A DNA stretch of 64,000 bases from Pomphorhynchus laevis (Eukaryota > Acanthocephala > Palaeacanthocephala > Echinorhynchida > Pomphorhynchidae). Position 1 is the stretch's first letter, and the number at the start of each line of letters is the position of its first letter. The translations under genes were made by a program, and so were the position numbers. Location: the NCBI GenBank assembly GCA_012934845.2, contig WNNJ02001558.1, positions 1 to 64,000 on the forward strand. The letters are read 5' to 3'. Below are positions 47,487 to 60,100 of this stretch, piece by piece. The notes beneath the pieces were generated by a model. That model worked only from the letters and a program-made list of their open reading frames with translations, did no database searches and had not been told where the DNA came from.

Positions 47487-48426
47487 TGTATATTGTCTGG
47501 TTGTTATTATTATTATTATTATTATTATTTCGACAAACAGACGAGCAAAGCTCACAGTTGCACTGTTAAAAAAAGAAAAGGAAAAGTAAAGAAAAAAAAA
47601 GACTCACAAACAAAAGTCACAAAAGTTTATGTTTGAATGCTGAAACCGATCTTGAGTTGACAATTTCTTCACTTAATCGGTTCCACTTACCTACGATTCG
47701 GTGTCCAAATTGTACAGTTTTAGAGCGTATAACTCGGCGATGGGCTAAAGTAAAATTGTGTCCACGCAAAGCCCGACTTTTCCGAACAGTCATCAATTCT
47801 CTTAAGACGTGATTTTCCTTGTGTAAAGCTTCCCATGTTGAACACATATCTCGCCGAAACCGAAGGTCGCTTATAGAAACCATACCAAGTTTTTTTAGCC
47901 TTTCATTATAAGGTAAGGCTTTAACTGAATTTACGAGCTTTGTTGCCCGGCGCAGCACATTTTCAATTCTACTTTTCTCGTATACTGTTCTTGGGAACGA
48001 ACATTGTGATGCATAGGTAAGATGACTGATCACAAATGCGTTGGCGAGTGCTCTAAATGAAACTGGACTCAACACACTAAAAGTTCTACGAATCATCCCA
48101 ACCATTCGATTTGCTTTCAAGCAAGCCAACTCAGTATTCCAACTAGTCGAAAAATCATTCGCAACTACTATTCCAAGGTCGCTAAGACGAGTTACTACTT
48201 TAATGTTCTGATCCTCAAGATGATAAGTTGGATACACACTATGACTGCGTGATTGTAAACGCATACATGCACACTTTGATATATTCAGTGACAGACCATT
48301 CATATAAGCCCAGTTGGAAATGCTGTCGATATCCGATTGAACTAGCACCGTGTCCGAATCTGACCGGATTGAATCTGACCGTTGTTATGTTATTGTATGT
48401 GATCGTATGTATATTGTCTGGTTGTT
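47487..48426 (-). mobile_element. 5'-truncated LINE with 19-bp target-site duplication
   Basis: The body is 47506-48407. The minus-strand frame (47617-48348, 243 codons) is the end of a LINE ORF2: LSLNISKCACMRL, LSDLGIVVANDF, ANRMVGMIRRTFS, ENVLRRATKLVNSVKALPYN, then GKWNRLSEEIVNS, as in CR1/Rex-type elements. The 3' end is an (AAT)n run abutting 47505. The 19-nt TGTATATTGTCTGGTTGTT occurs at 47487-47505 and 48408-48426 as a perfect target-site duplication. The frame is fully open, so the insertion is probably young. Confidence 0.85.
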
Positions 48427-48602
48427 GTGATTGTATTTGTGATTGTATGGGTAACGCGATTTAGATTCTGTGCGAGCTGCGAGTCAGTATTGTAAGTACA
48501 TAGTAATTGTTTATATTTAAAATTTTAAATGAAATTAAAAATTTTAATTAAATTTTTAATTCTTAATATCTTAAAATTTTTGTTCCAACATTACAGTCAT
48601 GA
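48427..48602. other. AT-rich stretch
   Basis: No gene seen. Confidence 0.4.
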
Positions 48603-49728
48603 TTTTCTTATTCTTTTGGAACTGAATCGACCCATTAGCGGGTAACCTTTAATGTGTAAAAATATTTGAATAATAAAAATAAAAAAATTAACTCAGAGAT
48701 CGAAAAAATAGGCAGAATACATTTGTGCAACTTAAGAAACAAATTCAAGTATTTAATTTAAGACATGTACTCTCTTGTAGAGTAGGCGGTGGAACAATCA
48801 TCAGACACAACACCATACGTGACACTATAAGCTCGATTATAAGTGAGGCATGTGAACGCATGGAGCGGGAAGTTGAATTACGTCCAATAGATGAGGGTAT
48901 AGTGTTTGCATCTAGCACCACAACGAGGGATAGATATGCGAGAATGGACATCGTGTGTTTGAATTTTTCGGAGGGTAGGATGAAGCGGTCTTACGTCGAC
49001 ATTTGCGTTTTTAACCATTTAGATCCATCCTATGCTCACCAAACTGTCAGTTCTACGTTTGACTATCATTCAAATCGCAAGATGGCCAAATATGGTGAAC
49101 GTGTATCACTAGTGGAGAATGGAATTTTCATACCAGCCATAGTGTTAACTACTGCAGGAATTCGGAGAGAATTAGATTATTATTAAGAAAAGCTGCACGA
49201 AATATCGCCATAAAAAACAAACAACCGTATGCAGAATGTATCTCCCACATACGAAGACGATTATGCTTCAACACACAAAGAACTATCTCCGCAACTATTC
49301 CTTGACAGAGTTGGCTATTGTAACACACTGAGAAACTATATTGTATTATTTTACCCCATGTAAGACTGTAAATGTCAATTTGAGGCCCATTTGCGGGAAC
49401 CTAAATCAATGTGAATATTTTGAATAAATAATACGTTATTAAAAAATTATAAACTCAGAGATCGTTTAATAATATTTTTATTATAAAATAATTTCTATTA
49501 TTATTTATTAAATATTTTTTATACATATTTGATCAACTCAGCGATCGTTCAACGGGGTGATCGTTCAACAAGAGGACATCCAATTCGACGTTGGACTGCA
49601 TCGTAATTTTTGTGTTAATAAAATATTACTAATAATTTTATTACTTGGCCCATTTGCGGGTAACCGTAAAATGTGTAATTTTTTAATGAAGAATATATTA
49701 TCTCTAAAAAATTATAAACTCAGAGAGC
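48603..49728 (+). mobile_element. Row of three RLE-type retroelement 3' ends
   Basis: Three copies of a 3' tail (CCCATTTGCGGGTAACC..., an AATAAA-rich run, then AACTCAGAGATCG) end at 48702, 49463 and 49728. The middle one is preceded by an endonuclease ORF (48725-49186). Each tail ends in nearly the same 13 bases, which suggests insertion next to one another at a preferred site, or tandem duplication. Confidence 0.6.
48725..49186 (+). pseudogene. Restriction-like endonuclease end of an RT protein
   Basis: Codes for LRHVLSCRVGGGTIIRHNTI, a Cys-His-type approach, then ARMDIVCLNFSEGRMKRSYVD and ICVFNHLDPSYAH. This is the D...(D/E)xx core of the RLE-like domain found at the end of some metazoan RT proteins. 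VSLVENGIFIPAIVLTTAG matches the usual closing stretch. 153 codons; the RT is missing. The frame is open and ends in TAA. Confidence 0.6.
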
Positions 49729-50084
49729 TTCGCATCTACAGCTGGCCTGGCACATCGTGGAATACGTCTTACTACCCACACTGTCCGCCAGAAACTCCAT
49801 GCACATTAATTGTTCAGATCTATAGTTGGTGCTGCCTACAACTATAGCTGCCTACAACCATGTCGGAATGATCACTAGCACTCTCTTGGTCGGAATCAAA
49901 TGAGGGCGATAGTCCTAAGCCTGACAACCGGGAATAAGGTCGTGTTTGCGGATCAGTCATGTGACGTTCAAAACGATGCGCCGACGACATACAGAGCACT
50001 GGGAACGTATGTGATTGCGGCTACGTGCAGCGGTTGTGCGATCGCAGACTTCTAGACAGTCGTGATTTGCATAAGCAGCTCGTT
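49729..50084. other. Unassigned, moderately GC-rich stretch
   Basis: No supported gene. Perfect hairpin CTATAGTTG (49820-49828) / CAACTATAG (49839-49847). Confidence 0.4.
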
Positions 50085-50400
50085 CGTTTTTTCAGCGGAT
50101 GGGAGGTCGTTAGTTGCGGCGGCGAGACGGTCGTGAGTAGCATCGGAAGCTCGGGCCGTTTATTGCAGCAGCTGGTTGGTCTTAAGTTTAAGCGGCAGTT
50201 CGATCGTTTATTGCAGTGGCAGATCGGTCGTTCACTGCAGCGGCTGGTCGATCGTTTATTGCAGCGGCAGTTCGGACGTTTATTGCAGCGGCAGCTCGGA
50301 CGATTATCGCAGCGGCAACTCGGTCGTTCATTGCAGAGGCTGTGACGACGTTAGTTGCAGCGGCTGTACGGTCGTTTATTGCAGCAGCAGTTTGATCATT
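50085..50400 (+). repeat. 24-bp minisatellite
   Basis: About 8-12 diverged copies of a 24-bp repeat around TTATTGCAGCGGCAG. As 24 is a multiple of 3, one frame reads as an 8-residue repeat (GRLLQRQL). The ORF across it (50025-50345) is therefore probably incidental. It lies downstream of the minus-strand host gene. Confidence 0.8.
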
Positions 50401-50814
50401 TAAACAGCAAATTTGAACTTTTTATTCTGGAAATGATAATGTACTGTGTATTTTATCTCTTTAATTTTTTTATTTTTTGTTTAAGCTATTAAAATTTTTT
50501 GTTATGCGTATGAATTAATTAAAAAAAACTGATTTGATAATCTATAATTATGTGCTAAATTATGTGCTATAATTTGAGACTAGTCAATTTTTGTTGTTTT
50601 AAGTTTACTTTTGTAGTTTCACGAAAATATTTATCGAAGAAAAAATTCAATGAAAAGACGAATAATTGTACTCTAAATAACAAAACAGCAGTGCCACATC
50701 AATATTTGTCTTTTCATACGTTATAAAGTAACTGGGTAATCGAATATCTAAAAGAATCGGCGCCTAAAATAGTTAAAAGGGATTTTAAGAAAACGTTATG
50801 GCGCAAACGCCGTC
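50401..50814. other. Likely 3' UTR/downstream region of the host gene
   Basis: AT-rich. On the minus strand a possible AATAAA signal lies at 50469-50474, ~340 nt after the stop. No ORF of note. Confidence 0.4.
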
Positions 50815-51105
50815 TTACTTGCGTCTATAGATATCATAGGTGCTATTATCAGCAGCGAAATGTCTGTCGTATTTACGCGGAAGTCTACGGTTCCGACTTC
50901 CGTTGTCTGCAACGCGTCTTCGACGCTGAGGGAGCTTATCGGCATACAAACTGCCCAATTGAATCGACTCCGGTTCATCGTCGCTGTAGAAACGATCATA
51001 TTGTCGTTCTGCTTTGATACGTCGATTTACAGATGAATTATTTGGGGTTCGACGAAACACAGATCTTCCATCGTCAAAATTGATACTTCTGCGCTCGTTC
51101 TGGTA
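50815..51105 (-). CDS. Export-adaptor terminal exon
   Basis: Acceptor GCATTTTAG; 96 codons from YQNERRSINFDDGR to DNSTYDIYRRK, TAA at 50815-50817. Mixed acidic and Arg-rich. Confidence 0.82.
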   Translation of the reverse strand, partial: YQNERRSINFDDGRSVFRRTPNNSSVNRRIKAERQYDRFYSDDEPESIQLGSLYADKLPQRRRRVADNGSRNRRLPRKYDRHFAADNSTYDIYRRK

Positions 51106-54100
51106 CTAAAATGCAAACATATACCAAATTATCAGAAGTTAAATTATTAGTGAAGCCAAAATGTTTTTGAAACAACCAAGTTATCGAAATGAACGTAAAT
51201 CGCAAACAATTTACATATCTTCCCAATAAAAATAGCTTAAATGATATAATAATAATTTAGCATAAACTTAAACTTACACGATTTGACCTCACAATAAAAA
51301 GATAACCTGTTCATAAATATTTATTAATTTATAAAAAATAAATTAATTAATTCACATCGAAATTAAAAATGTATTAATAAAATAAAATATAAAAATATAA
51401 TAAAATATAAAACATACATTTTAAATATAGCTAAATTTATTACTAAATTTGTTCATTTATTACTAAACTCATTTATGTAAATTTTACTAAATTCAAAATA
51501 TGTAAAAATCACGATTAAAAAATGCATTTGCTGAATAAGAAACTAAAGATAACAAAAACTAAAGATTAATAACAAAAACTAAAGATTGAAATCTAAAAGA
51601 CAATTGAATGTATTTTTAAATTTAGATTGAAGTAACTGTTTAAAAAATTTCGAATAAAATATTGCCGAATAAAATTATTTTAATAATATAAATATAACAG
51701 GTATTAATATGTAAAAAATAAATATAAATCTTCGTTTTGATCCACGCTGATTTTGAATTTATTTTTTCGTCAACAAACAATACGGCACTAAGCAAAAACC
51801 AAAGCAAAAATAATGTTTTGTCTTGAACACACAAAAAATATTGATTGGATAACGTGTTAAGTTAACGATACAAGCGACTTTGCATCAAAACATGCGAATT
51901 CCATTTCTTGCATATTTTATTGTGACGTGGAAAACAAGAAGAATCTTTTATGAAACAAACAACTTCGTGTTGCCGTTTCGACATATTGTGCCTAATCAGT
52001 GATCAATACTTCCCATTGCTGGATTCATAGGAGGACCGCCAGACAGCCAACGCAATGTCTTGTGGATATTCCAGCTATATGGATTTACACCTGAAGGATG
52101 TTGTGTTTGCTGTCTTGCGGTCCTCCTATGAATCCAGCAATGGGAAGTATTGATCACTGATGAGACACAAAATGTCGAAACGGTAACACTAAGTTGATTG
52201 TTTCTTATAAGATTATTCTTGCCATCCAAGTCACAATGTTTAATTTTATTTCTGTTTAGTTATTTTTTATTTTATTTTTTTTTATTTTCTGTTTTTTTTT
52301 ATTTCTATTTTATTTAATGTTTAGTCACAGGATAATTTTATTTTTTTGCTAAGAAAGCTACGTTAGGAGTAAAAAACATCGCAAAAACAACACAAATTAT
52401 AAGTTATGGAATTTTTAATAGTTGCTCATTCAATACGAATTGAATGAGCAACTCGTATGAGCAAAAATCATGAACAAGCCGATATCATGAAATTCAGACA
52501 ATAAACTCACTTAAAATAATAAAATAAAAACGATTAGAAATATTTAAAATGATATTAGCATATATTGCAATGATAAAGTCTAATTTGATATTAGGGAACG
52601 ATCAGGTACAAATGAAAGTCAACAAAATTGTTTTGATATTTCGCTAGTAACTATAGCATCTTCGGAAATTTAAAACAGCATAACAAACGTGGAACAAGCA
52701 GTGCCTTAGTTGATAAGGCACTATTTATTATAATCACATAATTGACTTCGATGGAACAACCATCGAAATCAGTTTTATAAACGTTATCCTTTCGTTTTAA
52801 AAATTGTCGGTTTTCAACATTGAGGTTGGTTTTCAAACAATACTTTGAAAACTTATCAAGCAATACTTTGAAGATACTTATTGTTTGCAATATTTTACAA
52901 GCGTTTTATATTAACACACTACAGGATAACTTGAGGTTATCGTGTAGCTGACTTGAACTTAAAATTAATATAAATGAAAGGCTTTGATTATAACATTAGC
53001 ATTTAATTTTAATCCAAATTAAAATAATATAAACAAGAATCTGAGATTTTTATTAAACGAAAGACTTTCGTTTTATAAAAATTAAAAAATTTAATATCTT
53101 TTGTACTAATTTTTAATAAAGATCAGAAATTAGTTTCAAATTTGAATTTTAAATTTGAATATAAATTTGTTTTATATTAACAAACTAAATGATAACTTAA
53201 TGGTTGGTAATAAAGCTGACTTAACCTTAAAATTGATATATACAAAAGCCTCTGGTTATAACACATTTTTTAACATTTATAACATATGTTATGCCATTAA
53301 TATTCAAATTTAACATTATTGATTGCATTATTGATCACATTATTGATTTCGATGAAATAAATAATGATTTTATCAAAAAAAATTTCATTATCTATTTTTA
53401 AAAATTAGTTTCAAATTTGAATTTTAAATTTGAAATAATGCTTTCAATTTGTTGTTTAAAATGGTTTGTCTTTTCTCCTATTTTATCATCTTTGTCTTTA
53501 AATTTTTGTTTTGATTTTGTTTCTTTGCATTTTGTTCATGTTGTTCTTTTTATGAATACACGTTTTGTACTTTTGTTGTACGTTCTTGTGTTTTTTGTTT
53601 CGTTGTTGTTCTGTTTAAAAAACCACATGAACACATGATTAACAGGTAATTAATACATAATGAATACATGTTTTGTACTTTTGTTGAACATTTTTAATTC
53701 ATTTGTTTCTTTGTTGTAGATTTGTTTGCTGCGGTCCTTACAAAAGAAACAGGTGTATGCAATGATTTTGATTCCAGCATCAATGTGCAAAACGACAAGA
53801 AGCGTTATTTATGTGATTCTTTTTTCATTTTTATGTTAATTTTCTAAAGATGCTAGTCAGCGAAATATCAAAATAATTTTGTAGTTAAATTATACCTGAT
53901 CGTTCCTGAATATTATAAATATTATATCCTAAAGTACACTTGATATTCCTGATATTTGAAAATAGCATTGATACTATTTAAATCAGCACTTACAAGTCAA
54001 TCAATTTTCCGAAACATGATAAAGGATGCGTGATATGCTAGTTTGAGAATAAGCGTTTAAATATTAAATTTAATAGACCCCTTACTCGTTTTTATATTTT

Positions 54101-57100
54101 AAATATCAACAATATGTTTCTTAAAATGCTAGTAGTTACTACCGAAATAACAAAATAATTTTATCTTTCAATTACACTAGATCGTTCTTAAATATTTAAA
54201 ATACAAATAAGTTAGTATGTTTTGTTAAAATCTAATTAGATTAAGATTGGAAATCAATTGATTAATTGTAAATTATAAATTAATAGTCAATAATCGAAAC
54301 AGTAAAACGTAATAAAATATAAATATTTAAAATAAATTAAAATGCGGAATGAAAAAAAGTTCTCAAAATGATCATAGAACGCTTACTAGTCACCTAAATT
54401 AAAATAAAACCAAAATGTTACCATAAATGAACTGGAATTCATTCTAGTCGGATTGCCTTTACCCGTAAATGCAGACATCAATACTCGGATTAGCAACAAT
54501 CAATTGCTTAACTTGACGATTAAAAATATTAAGATGTAACCGTTTCAATCATTTCTTTTAAGTTCATTTTGTGTCAAAACAAAATCGTTTAAATTACTAG
54601 CATTGTATCAACCTTACCGCGATGATCCTCTTCTTTTAGAATAATAATTTGTATTGTTTATGGAATCAACGCTTAATTTTATATTTTAGGCCCGTAATCC
54701 TTAATAATATCACCGCTCAATACCATTTCAAAATTAAATCAGAAATATAGAAAATATAGCTGCTGTAAACGTCGCAAGACAATGTGTAACATTAGAGAAT
54801 CGCACATTTTTCTGTGCAATAATAGGCCAAATCACAGCTTTACTCCGTAGTAGCGACTTAACAGCATCATCGAGATAAATATGCAGTTTACAAATGAACA
54901 GTGTATGACTATAAATGTTCAATATTAATAGAAGACGATAAATTGAAGCCGACAACCAAGTATCTATATCGTGCACTAATATCAGTCCAATTGTAGGTCT
55001 TACTTTCGTCGTAACATATGCAGATCGATGATCTCGAATATCTGAAAATCTCCTCCGAGTAAATCTATCTGCTGCTACATCTGCAAGCTGTCTGTTAACA
55101 AAACGTCGTCCTCCATCATAGCTAAAAAATACAGACTTATAAATGAAATTTCACCAAAGCTAAGCTAAAATAGATAATAGATATTATTATATATAATATA
55201 ATATATATTATATATCTATTATATATAATATATAATAGATAATCTTAGTCAATATTATCAAGTCAATCTTAGTCAATATTATCTATTATAATACTATAAT
55301 ATTAATTTCTTATTTTTTTATTTTTTTATATATTATTTATTTGAAATACAAATGGGTTACAATGTTTTTTTGTTCCTACAAATAGGTCTAAAAATTTAAA
55401 GTTATCATGTCATTCACTAATAAAACCTTTATTGGTTTACAAGGCTAACGAAACAGGGTGCTGGTATCCGATGTTGCATTTGAAAGCGGCCGAATAGTTG
55501 TTTTTCTTATTGCTAAACTCGAGCGTTTTGGGAGTGCAATCGAAATTTAAGCTTTCAATTGTGTAATTGTTCCACATATATCCCCTTTTGCTCTAGTGAG
55601 TGCACTGCAAATACATTTCGGAGATGCTTTCAAAGGTTTCCTATTAATAACGATTTATTATTAATTTCTTATTAATAACGATAATTAACAACGATTCATA
55701 ATTAATTTCTTATTAATAACGATAATTAACAACGATTCATAATTAATTTCTTAGTTTTAAATTAATATTATAAATACCTTTTGAACTTCATAAGTTCAGA
55801 AGGTATTTATGATTTAATCTTGTGTATCTTAGATTATTATATTGTGACAGACAATTCTTATAAAGAAATTAAAATTATAAAGACATGAATATAAAAATTG
55901 AATGACTATTTTTATATAAAAATTATATAATATTAATTTCTTATAAGAATTCTTTTCAATTAAATTGAATAATTTTTGTCACTAATTAATAATTGAATAA
56001 TTCAAAAATCAATAATTTTTAAAAGTGCAGAAAATATCGATAGATTTGAAAATATACATTCTTCGCGGTATGAAGGAATTGGCAGTGACCAAGAACAAGT
56101 TTGAATTGAGCATATTCACACTCTAAATTTGTTATTATTTGCTTGACAAGAACTAATAAAGTTAATATGTTCATTGGAAATTAATTTTTACATGCAAACT
56201 TTAAAAAGAGACGTGATTTAAAGAGTCAAAATAACGAATTAAAACATTCTATTAAATCGATCAAGGTGAATAGTTTTAAAATAAATAACTTTGACATTTA
56301 TAGAGAAATGACAGGCACATAAAATTTATTTTAAGAAAATGTAAGCAGAATTTGATTTCTTGAAAAAAGGACAATTTTGATTTAGTACTTTAACACTACA
56401 AGAAATCTAGCGGTGACGTTCAAGATATTTTAATTCTAAGCATTCAAGTCAGTGCAAAAGATAGATAAAATACATTTATTGAACACATGCAGATATTCGT
56501 TTTATTTAATGAATCGAGTTCTCAATTTCTTAAAGTAAATCAACGTTCTTATGGATCCTGCCATACAAATGGCAGGATCATTACAAATGGGAAGATCAAT
56601 TACGGATCTCACAAATACAATTGTTCATTTCGTTAATGCAATACAAACATGCAAATTCTATAAATTCTATAATTCTATATTAGCATTTTTATAATATCCG
56701 CATTTTTTAAAAGTCAGTGTCTTTCTGACCTATTTATCTAGCAACTATTTGCCAAATGAGAACAGTACAACATCAAAGCAGTAGACACCTCCTCGGATGT
56801 CGCTATTTAAAAACGACATATTAAAAACGTAATATTTTCATCAGTAATAATCGAAACATTATACTAAATTGCTGAACTAGTATGCTATTAAGAATTGATT
56901 GCATAACAGTTTAGAAATGTTTTCAGTGATAATGCATAGCAAATACTGAGATTTTCAAAGATAAACTTACATGCGGTTTTCCCATTATAACATTATAATG
57001 ACAAATGTGAACTTGAATTATAATGTCCAGACAAACAAATATGAACTTGTCAAATGAGACACACAACATGAATGAATTCTACTAGAAATAGGTACATGCT

Positions 57101-60100
57101 CGGGTATATCCACGGGAGAATTACAAGTAAAGACTTCGACTACACTTACTTCTTTATTTAAAGAGGCAAGTGTTGTCGAAGTTGCAATGAAAAACAAGGA
57201 ATAAACGATACAAACTGTAAACCGAGATGTCTTTAATCGCATGTATGGCGAAATTTACTTATGCCAACATAAGAATCGCAAAGATATTTCGCAATCCTTG
57301 ATAAAGTTACACAGCAGCACTTTCAAAGTAGAGCATTTCGAAGTAGAAGACACCGGAAAGTGAAGATAAAAATAAAGTAATATAATTTTGGTAATTCACA
57401 ATAATTCATTATAAGAATATTCGCTCAAATAAAGGTCCATCTACCATTTGCATTTTGTATTTTGAGATATATAATTTCTCATTTTTATTTATTTTTCTAA
57501 ATAAGAAATTTAATATCCCGTAATATGATTATCCTCGTTTAAAAGCCGAGAATAATACATTCTGTTATAAAATCAGAGATTCGGAAAAGGCGGTATTTAA
57601 CTAAATTTATTCAATAGCACATTGAAGTTTTATCACTTCAAGGGTGTCACGAACTTTTGCGACAATAACAATTCTATATTCACCTGCATGTCATAGACCT
57701 AAATCATACCATTAAGCCTTAGGGACAAAAAAAGCCTTGTTGAATTCAATCAGGTCCCGTGCTGTGCCCCATTATCTTTGACTATTACCAATAAAGAATC
57801 AATTTAATTGAAGATGTATCCTGACTTATAATAGTGCATTTTGGAAAAGAATAAATTTTGTTTTGAATCTCGGATAAAATGCTATTTAAACTCACTTTCC
57901 TTATATAACTCGTACAAGTGTTTCAAATATTTATTCTTTTTGATTATTTGCTCGTTTCTATTATTTGTTCGTTTCGATTATTTGTTCGTTTCGATTATTT
58001 GTTCGTTTCGATTATTTGTTCGTTTCAGTTATTTGTTCGTTTCAGTTATTTGTTCGTTTCAGTTATTTGTTCGTTTCGGTTATTTGTTTGTTTCGATTAT
58101 TTGTTTGTTTCGATTATTTGCTCGTTTCGGTTATTTGTTTGTTTCGATTATTTGTTCGTTTCGGTTATTTGTTTGTTTCGATTATTTGTTTGTTTCGATT
58201 ATTTGTTTGTATAGATTATTTGTTTGTTTCGATTATTTGCTTGTTTCGATTATTTGTTTGTTTCGATTATTTGTTTGTTTCGATTATTTGTTTGTTTCGA
58301 TTATTTGTTTGTTTCGATTATTTGTTTGTTTCGATTATTTGTTCGTTTCGATCATCTAATCCTTTCAATCATATGACCGATTCAGTTATTTGACCGTTTT
58401 GAAGATTTGATCACATTTATGAGTATAAATGTATGCTTATTTACACATTGAGATCATTTATCGCAATGCCGAACAAATTATCAGTAAACAAGATTAATAA
58501 CCGAAGCTAGCCGATAAATCTAAACTGAAACAAACAATTAAAAACCAATTATTAAGGTTTAATAATTTTATGAAGTAAAAAAGTTATTAGTCTAGAGAAC
58601 CCCTATATTGAAGTAGAAAACAATTACTCTATTGTTCTTATAAAACGTCATATGAAAGAAAATAAGAATTATTATGGAAATAAATTGCAAAGAAAATGAA
58701 TGTATGAAAAGTGTAAAAATGATATAAGGTAGTATATGAGTTAAGTATCAAATAGTAATGTTGGCAGATTTAGTAAAACTTATACCGAAAACTTACTTAT
58801 TTTTCAAAAAGATCCGACTTCTTTCAATTCGATCACGATTACGTACGGTATTTACACGAACAGCATTAAAATTGTTGTTAGCACTCATCATAGCATTCAT
58901 TGACTGTGCGTACGCTTTCCGAGTTGAATAAGATTGTCTTTTGATTACCGGATTAATGAGTCGTCTAGTATTTCTGTTCAACATATTTGTGAATATCGGT
59001 TGTATTTGGATGTTACGTTGCCGTTGTAAATTCTTAAGTTGGACAATCTTTCGTTTTGTTAATCTGCGAGCTAGAGAAACAAGCGCATTTTGTTGTCGTT
59101 GGCGCTCTCGAAAGTGCGGTGTTGTGAGAGACAATGGGGTAGACTCAATTGTAGATAGTTTATTAACTAGAGGTAAATTCATACGATTAACTGCTACACG
59201 TTTAGAATTTAAAGATTTGACATTTGATCTTGCTTGTATTCGTGTGGATAGGTTTCTTGTACGATTTCTTGACTTAATGATTCGTTTTTGAAATCTCGGC
59301 ACTCGCTTGCTTGCTATGTTACCACGTTTTTTGTTTGTTTTGATAATCTCATCTGTTAGAATTACAGAAATACAAAAAGTTAAAAATAAAGCGGTAACGT
59401 GTGAGATACAAGATTAATAGGCTCGTAGATTAAATATAGATTTTTAAGAATTATATTGAATTTTGACTTTTAACATATTTCAAATTGTAATTCTAAAGTA
59501 TTAATAAATTAATTAATAAATAAAAACATTGATATTTTTAATATTAATTGTAATTCGAATAATATTTAAATAATACTAAATAATATTTTTATATAATAAT
59601 ATCTTGTATATATTAAAATCTAATATAAAGTAAATATAAATATATTTTTATTAATAAAAATAAATTATTTATTTTATTTTTTTCGTAAAAAAATAAAAAT
59701 AAAATATTGCAAGGTAATCGAAATACATACTGAAAAACACTTAAATACATACTGAAAAACACTATTTCAGTATTAATTCTACAAAAGAATTTTTAGAACA
59801 AACATAAAGAATAAATTTTCAAAATATAAATACATACGATTTTAGTACGCTTTATACAAATCTAGATTTAGTAGATATTAAAGAAGCGTTTAATAATAAT
59901 ACAAATTTATTTAATGTGGCAAATGTGTACAAGCTGTACGCTTACAAGTCCACAAACAAAAATGAAAAAGTCAAGCGGATAAATTGTTAAAATGGGATCG
60001 AATTTGTCGTTTGAAGTTCGGCATAGATGTTGGTTGGCGGATATGAATGGGCAGATGATTCCACGATAAAGGAGCAGCCACCAGAAAGGAGCGGAGTCCA

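Noticed and set aside
50025-50403. Repetitive ORFs (RLLQRQLG-type, and Ser/Val/Cys-rich in another frame)
   Set aside because: They arise from the 24-bp minisatellite; no start context, splice signals or homology support a gene.
57018-57242. Minus-strand ORF with a signal-peptide-like start followed by a GTAAGTG
   Set aside because: It sits in an intron of the export-adaptor gene and no matching downstream exon could be found. Possible but unsupported.
57841-58393. Three overlapping plus-strand ORFs of 98-172 codons rich in Phe, Val, Tyr and Leu (membrane-like)
   Set aside because: They are read-through of the 17-bp minisatellite in three frames, not a protein.
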